Positions 39,934-48,137 of a DNA stretch of 64,000 bases are shown here, one piece after another. Position 1 is the stretch's first letter. Every line of letters begins with the position of its first letter. The translations under genes and the position numbers were made by a program. Under the pieces are notes generated by a model, which had not been told where the DNA came from, searched no databases, and saw only the letters and a program-made list of their open reading frames with translations. Source of the stretch: Sinorhizobium chiapasense (lineage in GTDB: Bacteria > Pseudomonadota > Alphaproteobacteria > Rhizobiales > Rhizobiaceae). Location: positions 3,614,001 to 3,678,000 of the forward strand of contig NZ_CP133148.1 of assembly GCF_036488675.1 (NCBI RefSeq). Reading direction: 5' to 3'.

Positions 39934-41181
39934 TCAGACCGCTCGATGCTTTTCCGGAACGTCTAGCGTATCGATCTTGCGCAATTGCGGGAACCCGACC
40001 GCCCAAAGCAGCGACACGAGAAGCGTGCCGATGCCGCCGAAGGCAACTGCGAAGACGGCACCGAAACCCGAGGCCATCATGCCTGCGCGGAATTCGCCAA
40101 GCTCGTTCGACGCGCCGACGAACACCATGTTGACCGCGTTCACGCGGCCGCGCAGTTCGTCCGGAGTCCAGAGCGCGATCAGGATTTCACGGACATAGAC
40201 CGAGATCATGTCCGCCGCGCCCAGGACGACAAGTGCTGCGATCGAGATCCAGGGTGTCGCCGACAGGCCGAAGACGACCGTCGCGAGACCGAAAAGCGCA
40301 ACACCGATAAACATATGGAACCCCGCCCGGTTGCGGATCGGGTGGGCGGCAAGCCAGACAGCCATGCCGACGGCGCCGACGCCTGGCGCAGCGCGCAGAA
40401 GGCCGAGCCCCCACGGGCCGAGCGCCAGGATATCTCGGGCAAAGACCGGCATGAGCGCCACCGCGCCGCCGAGCAGTACCGCAAAGAGATCGAGCGAGAT
40501 CGCCCCCAGCACCACCTTCTCCGCCCTGATATAGCGGAAGCCCGCCGTGATCGTCTGCCAGCTCTGTCCCGCGGCGGGCGTACGCATCGTGGGCTTGGGC
40601 ACGGCAAAGACCATCAGCGCAGCCGCTGCAAAGAAGCAGAGACTGACTGCATACGGCACAACCGGACCGAAACCATAGATCAGGCCGCCAGCGACCGGCC
40701 CGACGATCGTCGCCGTCTGCCAGGAGGTCGAATTCCAGGCAATCGCATTGGGCAGGTGCTCGGTTGGCACCAGATTAGGTGCGAGTGACTGCGCGGCCGG
40801 CGCCAGAAACGCGCGCTCGATCCCGAAAACGACGAGGATCGCATAGACCGGCCAGGGCGAGAACAGCCCCATCACCGTCAACAGGAGCAGCGCTGCCGCG
40901 CAGAGCGTGCTCACCGTCATGCAGATGCCCATGATGACGCGGCGATTGTAGCGGTCGGCGACCGTCCCCGTCACCAGAATCAGGACCAGCGATGGCAGGA
41001 ACTGGAAAAGGCCGATGAGGCCGAGATCGAACGGATCGCGCGTCAGGTCGTAGATCTGCCAGCCGACCGCGACGGACAAGATCTGGATGGCGAAATAGGC
41101 GAGGAAACGGGAAAAGAAATACCGTCGATAGCCGACATGCCTGAAGGCGGCGAAACGATGCGCGGCGTGATCGACGGACAT
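39934..41181 (-). CDS. MFS transporter, EntS/MFS_3-like exporter
   Basis: A 415-aa twelve-helix transporter. It starts MSVDHAAHRFAAFRHVGYRRYFFSRFL and has the loop 2-3 motif GTVADRYNRRVIMG (GxxxDRxxRR) and ERAFLAPAAQSLAPNLV, typical of the EntS-like group, which exports siderophores or drugs. The substrate is unknown; no siderophore genes are nearby. The ATG at 41181 follows GGAGCCTCCCCC; the upstream frame runs through the M1 repeat and is ignored. It is divergent from the YggT gene. Confidence 0.9.
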   Translation of the reverse strand: MSVDHAAHRFAAFRHVGYRRYFFSRFLAYFAIQILSVAVGWQIYDLTRDPFDLGLIGLFQFLPSLVLILVTGTVADRYNRRVIMGICMTVSTLCAAALLLLTVMGLFSPWPVYAILVVFGIERAFLAPAAQSLAPNLVPTEHLPNAIAWNSTSWQTATIVGPVAGGLIYGFGPVVPYAVSLCFFAAAALMVFAVPKPTMRTPAAGQSWQTITAGFRYIRAEKVVLGAISLDLFAVLLGGAVALMPVFARDILALGPWGLGLLRAAPGVGAVGMAVWLAAHPIRNRAGFHMFIGVALFGLATVVFGLSATPWISIAALVVLGAADMISVYVREILIALWTPDELRGRVNAVNMVFVGASNELGEFRAGMMASGFGAVFAVAFGGIGTLLVSLLWAVGFPQLRKIDTLDVPEKHRAV

Positions 41182-41196
41182 GTGGGGGAGGCTCCT

Positions 41197-41293
41197 AATG
41201 CATGATCCCTTAAATCGGAATCGATTTAAGGACAAAATCATACAGAAACTTAAAGCTCTACAGCGGCCTCTGGTTAGACGCGCGGCGCTGTAC
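41197..41293. repeat. mosaic palindromic element (M1 family), reversed copy
   Basis: Opposite orientation to 33769-33870: TGCATGATCCCTTAAATCGG / CGATTTAAGGACAAAATCAT, then AAACTTAAAGCTCTACAGCG and GACGCGCGGCGCTGTA. It lies in the divergent region between the MFS and YggT genes. Confidence 0.8.
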
Positions 41294-41409
41294 GGGCGGC
41301 AAAGGATTGGCGCGATGCCATTAAACATGATCGCGCACGACGAAGCGTCGTACTTGCCCGTTTAGTTTCCAATGTCTACATGTCTGTCAACAACGAATTG
41401 GAGACTGGC

Positions 41410-41706
41410 ATGATTGCTGTCATCGCAACCTTGAACTTCATTATCAACATAGCCTGGTTCCTGATCATAGCGTCGGCCATCTTCTCCTGGCTCTACGCCT
41501 TCAACGTGATCAACGTGAACAACCATGCGATCAACATGATCGGCCGTTCGCTCTATCAGCTGACCGAGCCGCTCTATCGGCCCATCCGCCGCTTCCTGCC
41601 GGACATGGGCGGCGTCGATCTCTCGCCGCTGGTCGTTCTGGTGATCCTCTATTTCATCTGGTACTTCCTCAACACGACGGTCGCTTCGGCGGTGATCGGC
41701 ATATAA
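41410..41706 (+). CDS. YggT family membrane protein
   Basis: A 98-aa inner-membrane protein with two hydrophobic helices (IAVIATLNFIINIAWFLIIASAIFSWLY and LSPLVVLVILYFIWYFL) separated by the conserved LTEPLYRPIRRFLPDMGGVDLSP. The family is implicated in osmotic stress and cell-division-linked membrane processes; the exact role is unknown. The start is ATG 41410; ten in-frame upstream codons lack support. The stop abuts the next gene's GTG. Confidence 0.93.
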   Translation: MIAVIATLNFIINIAWFLIIASAIFSWLYAFNVINVNNHAINMIGRSLYQLTEPLYRPIRRFLPDMGGVDLSPLVVLVILYFIWYFLNTTVASAVIGI

Positions 41707-42042
41707 GTGCACGCCGCGCTGACGAGCCTTGACGACCATGTCCGCCTGACCGTTCGGCTGACGCCGAGCGGCGGCCGCGATGCGATCGACTGCTTCGAAA
41801 GTGCTGCCGACGGCGAGGAATATCTCAAGGTTCGCGTCCGTGCCGTGCCGGAAAAGGGCAAAGCGAACCAGGCGCTGATCGCGCTGCTGGCAAAACAGTT
41901 CGGCATCGCAAAGAACAGGATCGCGCTCCTTTCCGGCGACACGCAGCGCAAAAAAATCCTCCGGATCGACGCCGATCCGGAGGAGATCATCAAGCGGCTC
42001 GCCGAAATCGTCGGCGAAAGCAATTCCAGGAAAAGTGTGTAA
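41707..42042 (+). CDS. DUF167 (YggU) family protein
   Basis: A 111-aa small alpha/beta protein. Typical features are LTVRLTPSGGRDAIDC, YLKVRVRAVPEKGKANQALIALLAKQF, and ALLSGDTQRKKILRID. It is conserved next to YggT, but its function is unknown. The start is GTG 41707, directly after the YggT TAA. The last six residues (NSRKSV) and the TAA stop lie in the M2 repeat at 42021-42086, so the natural end was probably altered by repeat insertion. Confidence 0.92.
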   Translation: MHAALTSLDDHVRLTVRLTPSGGRDAIDCFESAADGEEYLKVRVRAVPEKGKANQALIALLAKQFGIAKNRIALLSGDTQRKKILRIDADPEEIIKRLAEIVGESNSRKSV

Positions 42043-42086
42043 CGGTTTTTCCGTCCGGAATTGCGTCGTTTCAAAGAGTGAGATTA
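42021..42086. repeat. short palindromic repeat (M2 family), full copy
   Basis: CAATTCCAGGAAAAGTGTGT, then AACGG and TTTTTCCGTCCGGAATTG, then CGTCGTTTCAAAGAG. It overlaps the end of the DUF167 gene and stops 3 bp before the convergent ppa stop, so it is the whole intergenic region. Confidence 0.85.
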
Positions 42087-42088
42087 GA

Positions 42089-42622
42089 CTATTTCTTTGC
42101 CTTGGCGCGCTCGACCGCTTCCTTGATCAGCTGCTTGGCGACGCTGGCGTCCTTCCAGCCGAAGATCTTCACCCACTTGCCGGGCTCCAGATCCTTGTAG
42201 TGCTCGAAGAAGTGCTCGATCTGCTTGAGCGTGATTTCCGGCAGGTCGGTGTAGTCGTGGACCTTGTCGTAGCGCTTGGTGAGATGGCTCGACGGCACGG
42301 CGATGATCTTCTCGTCCTGGCCGGAATTGTCTTCCATCATCATCACGCCGATCGGGCGGACATTGATGACGCAGCCCGGCACCAGCGGACGGGTGTTGCA
42401 GATCAACACGTCGATCGGATCGCCGTCGTCGGACAGCGTGTGCGGGACAAAACCGTAATTGCCCGGATAGGTCATCGGCGTATAGAGGAAGCGGTCAACG
42501 ACCAGCGTGCCGGCTTCCTTGTCCATTTCGTACTTGATCGGATGCCCGCCGACCGGAACCTCCACGATCACATTGACATCTTCCGGTGGATTTTTTCCGA
42601 TGGAAATCGCGTCGATCCGCAT
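42089..42622 (-). CDS. ppa: inorganic pyrophosphatase
   Basis: Family I soluble pyrophosphatase, pulling biosynthetic reactions forward by hydrolysing PPi. It is 177 aa. It starts [23 protein letters not shown] and has [35 protein letters not shown] with the metal-binding Asp triad, and the C-terminal [22 protein letters not shown] 42622 is chosen; the upstream frame runs into an M1 repeat. Confidence 0.98.
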   Translation of the reverse strand: MRIDAISIGKNPPEDVNVIVEVPVGGHPIKYEMDKEAGTLVVDRFLYTPMTYPGNYGFVPHTLSDDGDPIDVLICNTRPLVPGCVINVRPIGVMMMEDNSGQDEKIIAVPSSHLTKRYDKVHDYTDLPEITLKQIEHFFEHYKDLEPGKWVKIFGWKDASVAKQLIKEAVERAKAKK

Positions 42623-42717
42623 GAGTGCCTCCAAGGGTCGGTTGAAATTCGCCCCGTCGGATAAAGGGAAACATGCCGCAATGCAACATAACTTTCGTCC
42701 GGATGAGCTGAATGGCT

Positions 42718-42821
42718 CTACAGCGCCGTGCGTCTTCAGACGCACAAAGGTCGCTGTAGCACTTTGAATTACTGCATGTTTTTATCCTTAAATCGGAACC
42801 GATTTAAGGATAAATGCAGTA
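42718..42821. repeat. mosaic palindromic element (M1 family), full copy
   Basis: CTACAGCGCCGTGCGTCTTC, then GACGCACAAAGGTCGCTGTA, linker CACTTTGAATTACTGCATG, then TATCCTTAAATCGG / CGATTTAAGGATA ending ATGCAGTA. It lies between ppa and the upstream acetyltransferase gene. Confidence 0.88.
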
Positions 42822-42883
42822 GGCGGACGGCACGGCCAAAAATACGCAGGCGGATGTCTTTTTGGTGAATGGCGACCGAGCCT

Positions 42884-43390
42884 TCAGTTCCAGACGAAGC
42901 CGACCTTCTTCAGGAATTTGTCGCCGAAATCTTCCATGCCCTCGGCAATGTCGCTGCCACCGGCCGTCTGGAAGAAGCTGTAGGCGTGCTCGCTGTCTTC
43001 GAGGCACCAGACGACGAGGCCCCGGCAGCCGAGCGACCGCAAGAGGCTTTTCGCCTCGCGGAAGAGAATGCGTCCGAGGCCAATGCCCTGATATTCGGGA
43101 CGCAGGTAGATTTCGTAGATCTCACCCTCCTGCGGCAGGGCGCGCGCGCGGCTCAGGCCCAGCGTGGCATAGCCGGCAATCGTTCCGGCGACATCGACGA
43201 CGAGCAAGGTAGCCGGCCCGCGCGTGGCCTTGCGCCACCAGGTTTCGTCGCGACGGTTGACCATCTGGATCAGCGGTCGATGAGGAATGATGCCGCCATA
43301 GGCCTGCAACCAGGAAATGCGATGCACCTCGGCAATCGCCGCCGCCTCATGTGGCTCCCCGGGCCTGACCTCGATCGAAACAGTCTTCAT
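42884..43390 (-). CDS. GNAT family N-acetyltransferase
   Basis: A 168-aa acetyltransferase. It starts MKTVSIEVRPGEPHEAAAIAEVHRISW. The acetyl-CoA site is EIYEIYLRPEYQGIGLGRILFREA (motif A Q-G-x-G-L-G) near residue 95, followed by GCRGLVVWCLEDSEHAYSFFQTAGG. The substrate is unknown; the layout resembles RimI-like and small-molecule acetyltransferases. It lies alone, leftward. Confidence 0.92.
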   Translation of the reverse strand: MKTVSIEVRPGEPHEAAAIAEVHRISWLQAYGGIIPHRPLIQMVNRRDETWWRKATRGPATLLVVDVAGTIAGYATLGLSRARALPQEGEIYEIYLRPEYQGIGLGRILFREAKSLLRSLGCRGLVVWCLEDSEHAYSFFQTAGGSDIAEGMEDFGDKFLKKVGFVWN

Positions 43391-43545
43391 GACCTGACTC
43401 TAAACACACGACACGGCGAACCGGAATCCCGCCGGACTGCCGAGCGACGTTAACCCACAGGCAACTTTAACGGCATCCGAGTAAAGGTTAACGCCTTTTT
43501 AACTTTATCCGCAAGCCGCCCGCGATCGGCACGCACAGCAAAAAA

Positions 43546-43563
43546 CCCCGGATCGCTCCGGGG
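43546..43563 (-). terminator. intrinsic terminator, reverse strand (typA)
   Basis: CCCCGGA-TCGC-TCCGGGG hairpin followed on the reverse strand by TTTTTTGC, a textbook rho-independent terminator. It lies 174 bp past the typA stop, with a RIME copy between them. The region 43391-43736 otherwise holds only these two elements. Confidence 0.88.
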
Positions 43564-43605
43564 TCGTGCTCAGGTCATCAACCATCACAGCCTTGCATCG
43601 ATCCG

Positions 43606-43716
43606 CCCCTCACCTAGCCCTCTCCCCGCAAGCGGGGCGAGGGGACTTAGGCGGCGCCACAGGTCCCTTCGCCCCGTCAAAACGGGGAGAAGGTGGCCGG
43701 CAGGCGGATGAGGGGC
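43606..43716. repeat. RIME-type intergenic mosaic element, copy 2
   Basis: Two palindromes, CCTCTCCCCGCAAGCGGGGC then CTTCGCCCCGTCAAAACGGG, ending GGCGGATGAGGGGC, matching the element at 6676-6789 nearly throughout. It sits between typA and its terminator. Confidence 0.87.
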
Positions 43717-43736
43717 ATTCGCCCTTCCCGAATTGC

Positions 43737-45563
43737 TTACGCCGCGCCGGCGGTGCGGGCCTTCTCGAAGCGCTTGCGCTCGTGCGGGTCGAGGTGGAGC
43801 TTTCTCAGCCGGATCGACTTCGGCGTCACTTCAACCAGCTCGTCGTCCTGAATCCAGGAAAGCGCCCGTTCGAGCGTCATCTTGATCGGCGGCGTCAGGC
43901 GAACGGCTTCGTCCTTGCCGGCGGCGCGCATGTTGGTGAGCTTCTTGCCCTTCAGGACGTTGACTTCGAGGTCGTTGTCGCGGGTGTGGATGCCGATGAT
44001 CATGCCCTCATAGACCTTCTCGCCCGGCTCGATCACCATCGGGCCGCGGTCTTCGAGGTTGAAAAGCGCATAGGCTACCGCTTCGCCGGCCTCGTTGGCG
44101 AGCAGCACGCCGTTGATGCGGCCGCCGATCTCGCCCTTGTAGGGCTGATAGTCGTGGAACAGGCGGTTCATGATCGCCGTACCGCGCGTATCGGTCAGAA
44201 GTTCCGACTGGTAGCCGATAAGGCCGCGGGTCGGGGCGAAGAAAACGAGGCGGACGCGGTTGCCGCCCGAAGGACGAAGCTCGACCATCTCGGCCTTGCG
44301 CTCCGACATCTTCTGCACGACGACGCCGGAATGCTCCTCGTCGACGTCGATGACCACTTCCTCGATCGGTTCGAGAAGCTGGCCGCTTTCGTCCTTGTGC
44401 ATCACGACGCGCGGACGGGATACGGCAAGCTCGAAGCCTTCGCGGCGCATCGTCTCGATCAGCACTGCAAGCTGCAATTCGCCGCGGCCGGAAACAAAGA
44501 AGGAGTCCTTCTCGGACGATTCTTCGATCCGAAGCGCGACGTTGCCTTCGGCTTCCTTGAACAGGCGGTCGCGGATGACGCGCGAGGTCACCTTGTCGCC
44601 CTCGGTGCCGGCAAGCGGCGAATCGTTGACGATGAAGGACATGGTGACAGTCGGCGGATCGATCGGCTGCGCCTTGAGCGGCTCGGTGACCGAGGGATCA
44701 CAGAAGGTGTCCGCGACGGTGCCCTTGGTGAGGCCCGCGATCGCGACGATGTCGCCCGCCTGGCCTTCCTCGATCGGCTGACGCTCGATGCCGCGGAAAG
44801 CGAGTATCTTCGAGATACGGCCGGATTCAAGCACGGTGCCGTCCTGTGCCAGGACCTTGACCGACTGGTTCGGCTTGACCGAGCCGGAATGAATGCGGCC
44901 GGTGATGATACGGCCGAGGAACGGGTTGGCTTCGAGGATGGTGCCGATCATCCGGAACGGGCCTTCGGCGACCGTCGGCTCCGGCACGTGCTTCAACACG
45001 AGGTCGAAGAGCGGCGCCATGCCCTGATCCTTCGGGCCTTCCGGATTGACGTTCATCCAGCCGTCGCGGCCGGAACCGTAAAGGATCGGGAAATCGAGCT
45101 GTTCGTCGGTGGCGTCGAGATTGGCGAAGAGATCGAAGACCTCGTTGATGACTTCCTCGTGGCGGCCGTCCGGGCGGTCGATCTTGTTGATCGCGACGAT
45201 CGGCTTCAGGCCGACCTTCAGCGCCTTGCCGACGACGAACTTCGTCTGCGGCATCGGGCCTTCGGAAGCGTCAACGAGCACGATGGCGCCGTCCACCATG
45301 TTGAGGATACGCTCGACCTCACCGCCGAAATCGGCGTGGCCGGGCGTGTCGACGATGTTGATGCGCGCGTCCTTCCAGACGACCGAGGTCGCCTTGGCGA
45401 GAATGGTGATGCCGCGCTCCTTTTCCAGGTCGTTGGAATCCATGACGCGTTCGGCGACGCGCTGGTTGTCGCGGAAGGCGCCGGACTGCTTCAAGAGCTC
45501 ATCGACGAGCGTCGTTTTTCCATGGTCGACGTGCGCGATGATCGCGATGTTACGAATGCTCAT
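43737..45563 (-). CDS. typA: translational GTPase TypA/BipA
   Basis: Ribosome-associated GTPase linked to 50S assembly and stress or cold adaptation. It is 608 aa. G motifs: IIAHVDHGKTTLVDELL (G1), RGITILAK (G2), DTPGHADFGGEVER (G3), NKIDRPDGR (G4). EF-G-like domains III and V and a C-terminal domain with REDQ-like TPPIKMTLERALSWIQDDELVEVTPKSIRLRK follow. The start is ATG 45563. Confidence 0.98.
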   Translation of the reverse strand: MSIRNIAIIAHVDHGKTTLVDELLKQSGAFRDNQRVAERVMDSNDLEKERGITILAKATSVVWKDARINIVDTPGHADFGGEVERILNMVDGAIVLVDASEGPMPQTKFVVGKALKVGLKPIVAINKIDRPDGRHEEVINEVFDLFANLDATDEQLDFPILYGSGRDGWMNVNPEGPKDQGMAPLFDLVLKHVPEPTVAEGPFRMIGTILEANPFLGRIITGRIHSGSVKPNQSVKVLAQDGTVLESGRISKILAFRGIERQPIEEGQAGDIVAIAGLTKGTVADTFCDPSVTEPLKAQPIDPPTVTMSFIVNDSPLAGTEGDKVTSRVIRDRLFKEAEGNVALRIEESSEKDSFFVSGRGELQLAVLIETMRREGFELAVSRPRVVMHKDESGQLLEPIEEVVIDVDEEHSGVVVQKMSERKAEMVELRPSGGNRVRLVFFAPTRGLIGYQSELLTDTRGTAIMNRLFHDYQPYKGEIGGRINGVLLANEAGEAVAYALFNLEDRGPMVIEPGEKVYEGMIIGIHTRDNDLEVNVLKGKKLTNMRAAGKDEAVRLTPPIKMTLERALSWIQDDELVEVTPKSIRLRKLHLDPHERKRFEKARTAGAA

Positions 45564-45686
45564 TTTTTCTCTCGGAAAGTTCTGGGCACGCGCGACAGGG
45601 CGGGTACCGCTTTTCAGTTGCCGCGCTCATACAAGTTTTTTTGCATAAGCGAAAGGGGGCCTGCGCGCAGACCAGCTCTGCAAGCC

Positions 45687-47249
45687 TCACGCGACGGCCG
45701 CGGGATCGAGCGTTACGCGCCAGAGCTCCTTGTCCTGCCGATCCATCAGCCGCACGGTCATCTGCCGCGTCTGGCCGCTGATGTCGACGATGCCGAAGAA
45801 TTGCAGGCCGGCCGACGGCGGCAGGTTGCTGTCGATGCCGCCGCCGGACGCCTTGATGAAACGGACCTCGGGGCCGAAGGTCATGTCGAGTTCCTTCGGA
45901 CCGTAGGTGCCGGAATGCAGCGGACCGGAAACGAACTCCCAGAAGGGCAGGAATTCCTTGAAGGCGGCGCGTGACGGATCGTAGTGATGCGCGGCCGCAT
46001 AATGGACGTCCGCGGTCAGCCAGACGATGTTCTCGACTGCGTTGTCGCGGATGAACCGCAGCAGGTCGGCAAATTCCATCTCCCTTCCGGTCGGCGCACC
46101 ATTGTCGCCGTTGGCGATCGCATCCGACCCGCGCCTCTGAGAATAATCATCCCAGACGACAAGGCCGATCGGCATGTCGCAGGCGATCACCTTCCAGGTG
46201 GCACGTGAGGCGGCCAACTCCCGTTTCAGCCAATCCGCCTGCCGCCAGCCGAAGAGGCCGGCGTCCCCCTCCCCCTGGTTGGGGCCACGATAGGAGCGCA
46301 GATCGACGAAGAAGACGTCGAGCAACGGGCCGTAAGCAACCTTGCGGAAGATGCGTCCGGGCTGCGTCGGCAGGGTGCGGATCGGCGTCATCTCGTGGAA
46401 CGCACGAGCGGCGCGCGACGCGTATACGGCCACGTCCTTTTCCGGATAGCGTGGATCATCGCGAAGATCGGTCGAGGCTGACCAGTTGTTCAAGACCTCG
46501 TGGTCGTCCCATTGATAGAAGGTGGGGCAGACGGCATTCAGTCCGCGCACGTGCTCGTCGAGCAGATTGTATTTCCACTGGCCGCGATATTCTTCCAGCG
46601 TGCGGGCGACGTCGCGCTTCTCGGGCGTCACGATCCGGTTCTTCCACATCCCCCCGTCCCGAAGCTTGATCTCCTCCGGTATGGGATTGTCGGCATAGAT
46701 CGTGTCGCCGGAATGGATGAAAAAATCCGGCTCGTGAAGCTGCATGGTCGAATAGGTCTTCATCCCGACCTCGTCGATGCCCCAACCCTGGCCGGCAGTG
46801 TCACCGGACCAGACGAAGCGCACCGACCGCCGGCGCAAGGGTGCCGTGCGAAAACGCCCGACGATCGGCGCGGAGACGCGATTGCCGTCATAAAGATCAG
46901 TTGCGGTGAAACGGTAGAAGATATCCTGGTCCGGCAGCAGGTTGTCGAGCCGGCACTTGATCGCGCAGTCGGTCTGCGGCGTCGCATCGATGTCGGGAAG
47001 CCGGAGGGCGTTCGAGAAGCTTTCGGTGGTCGAATATTCGACTGCCACCCGCGCCGGCCGATCGACCCGCGTCCAGATCATTCCCGACTGCGTGTCGACG
47101 TCGCCGGACTGCAGGCCGTGCAGGAAATCCGGGCGCCCGTAACCGCGGGCGTAGAAGGGTGTCGCGAGACCGGAGGAAGCGACGAGACCGGCGGCGCCGG
47201 TGGAGAAGAGGAAAGAGCGCCTGGTCAGCGTGCTTCGAATGTCAGCCAA
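45687..47249 (-). CDS. phoD: alkaline phosphatase D family protein (PhoD), Tat-exported
   Basis: Metal-dependent periplasmic phosphatase/phosphodiesterase of the PhoD family. The N-terminus carries a twin-arginine signal (TRRSFLFSTGAAGLVASSG). The mature protein has the PhoD N-terminal domain (FLHGLQSGDVDTQSGMIWTR) and metal ligands in VWSGDTAGQG, FIHSGDTIYADNP, WDDHEVLNNWS and LTADVHYAAAHHY. I start at TTG 47249, because GGAGG lies 6 bp upstream and 520 aa results; ATGs at 47276 and 47285 fall in a palindromic repeat. Preference for phosphodiesters is family knowledge. Confidence 0.9.
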   Translation of the reverse strand: MADIRSTLTRRSFLFSTGAAGLVASSGLATPFYARGYGRPDFLHGLQSGDVDTQSGMIWTRVDRPARVAVEYSTTESFSNALRLPDIDATPQTDCAIKCRLDNLLPDQDIFYRFTATDLYDGNRVSAPIVGRFRTAPLRRRSVRFVWSGDTAGQGWGIDEVGMKTYSTMQLHEPDFFIHSGDTIYADNPIPEEIKLRDGGMWKNRIVTPEKRDVARTLEEYRGQWKYNLLDEHVRGLNAVCPTFYQWDDHEVLNNWSASTDLRDDPRYPEKDVAVYASRAARAFHEMTPIRTLPTQPGRIFRKVAYGPLLDVFFVDLRSYRGPNQGEGDAGLFGWRQADWLKRELAASRATWKVIACDMPIGLVVWDDYSQRRGSDAIANGDNGAPTGREMEFADLLRFIRDNAVENIVWLTADVHYAAAHHYDPSRAAFKEFLPFWEFVSGPLHSGTYGPKELDMTFGPEVRFIKASGGGIDSNLPPSAGLQFFGIVDISGQTRQMTVRLMDRQDKELWRVTLDPAAVA

Positions 47250-47270
47250 ATTCTGCCTCCGGTACCGCCA

Positions 47271-47319
47271 GCGCATGTCGCCCAAAAGTGTGCAGCGGCT
47301 TTGGCGGACGACATGCGCA
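47271..47319. repeat. palindrome GCGCATGTCG...CGACATGCGC
   Basis: Arms GCGCATGTCG (47271-47280) and CGACATGCGC (47310-47319) enclose CCCAAAAGTGTGCAGCGGCT, which shares AAAAGTGTG with the M2 family. It overlaps spurious upstream phoD starts. The stretch 47250-47688 holds this and the composite RIME/M1 element, and nothing else that I could recognise. Confidence 0.65.
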
Positions 47320-47458
47320 AAAAAGTTCGCGAATCATCGATTTCGCGAGCGGACCTTTGGCGAGCCGCATGTCAGCGGCTTTACAGCGGGATGAAACTAT
47401 TTGAACGGTTTGGCGACAGTTCTGTGAAGAAGCGGTCGCAAGGCGAGCCGCGGCCGCG

Positions 47459-47661
47459 ATTCCCCCTCGCCGCAGCCCCTCGCCCCGCTACAGCGCCGCG
47501 CGTCTTATCGGACACGCAAAGGAGGCTGCAGCACTTTGCATTGCTGCATGTCTTTTTCCTCAAATCGGGGACGATTTGAGGAACGCAGTAGCGGGGCGGC
47601 CGCGGCAGGAGCCTTCGCCCCGCATGCGAAGGTGGCCGGCAGGCCGGATTCGGGGCAAAAA
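47459..47661. repeat. RIME copy interrupted by an M1 element
   Basis: The left part CCCCTCGCCCCGC (near 47476-47487) and right part GCGGGGCGG (from 47592) together make the first RIME palindrome. An M1 element (47488-47590) sits in its loop. The second RIME palindrome follows (CCTTCGCCCCGC / GCGAAGGTGGCC) and ends CCGGATTCGGGGC. It is a nested composite. Confidence 0.7.
47488..47590. repeat. mosaic palindromic element (M1 family), nested in RIME
   Basis: CTACAGCGCCGCGCGTCTTA...GGCTGCAGCACTTTGCATTG, then CTGCATG and TTCCTCAAATCGGGG / CGATTTGAGGAA ending CGCAGTA. It has more mismatches than other copies, suggesting an older insertion. Confidence 0.8.
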
Positions 47662-47688
47662 GGGGGCGTGCGCGCGTTCCGCGCCCCT

Positions 47689-47910
47689 TCAGTGCCTGAA
47701 ATCGTAATGATCGCGGACGTGGTGGTTGAAGTAGGCACCGGCGGAGTCTGCGTGCACGAAGTCCTCGTAAACGCTCTCCGGGACATCGAGGTAATGATAA
47801 GGCCTGCGATTGCCGACGAACCAAACGCTGAGCGTCCGATGGCGCGCGTCGTAATTGACGCGTTGGATCGCGGAAGAGTCCAGGATCGCGGACGATTGCA
47901 GCATTGGCAT
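47689..47910 (-). CDS. KTSC domain protein
   Basis: A 73-aa single-domain protein of the KTSC family. It starts MPMLQSSAILDSSAIQRVNYDARHRTLSVWF and has the family core YHYLDVPESVYEDFVHADSAGAYFNHHVRDHY. The function is unknown; related domains occur alone or fused to lysyl-tRNA synthetase-like and phage proteins. A second ATG lies two codons in (47904). It is divergent from the amidase gene. Confidence 0.85.
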   Translation of the reverse strand: MPMLQSSAILDSSAIQRVNYDARHRTLSVWFVGNRRPYHYLDVPESVYEDFVHADSAGAYFNHHVRDHYDFRH

Positions 47911-48042
47911 TGGCGTCGTCCCGGTGGTTCCCAGAAGTCGCTGACGCCTGACATTATATATCAATAGCCCGGATTTATAAACGACGGCGGGCCGGCGGTG
48001 CCGGCGTCCGAGGCGGCCGCGCGCAAATGAGGCAGGACGGGC

Positions 48043-48106
48043 GGCACTTTGAATTGCTGCATGATTTCACCCATAAATCGGCTTCCGATCTACAAAATCA
48101 TGCGAA
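48043..48106. repeat. mosaic palindromic element (M1 family), partial
   Basis: Only the second half: GCACTTTGAATTGCTGCATG, then TTTCACCCATAAATCGGC / CCGATCTACAAAATCATGC. It lies just upstream of the amidase gene and is in frame with it, creating a spurious longer reading frame. Confidence 0.75.
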
Positions 48107-48137
48107 TCGCGGTCATCCCATTCACGAGGTCTTCGCC

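Noticed and set aside
43566..45974. 802-aa forward reading frame
   Set aside because: Antisense to typA and running through a RIME; not a protein-like sequence.
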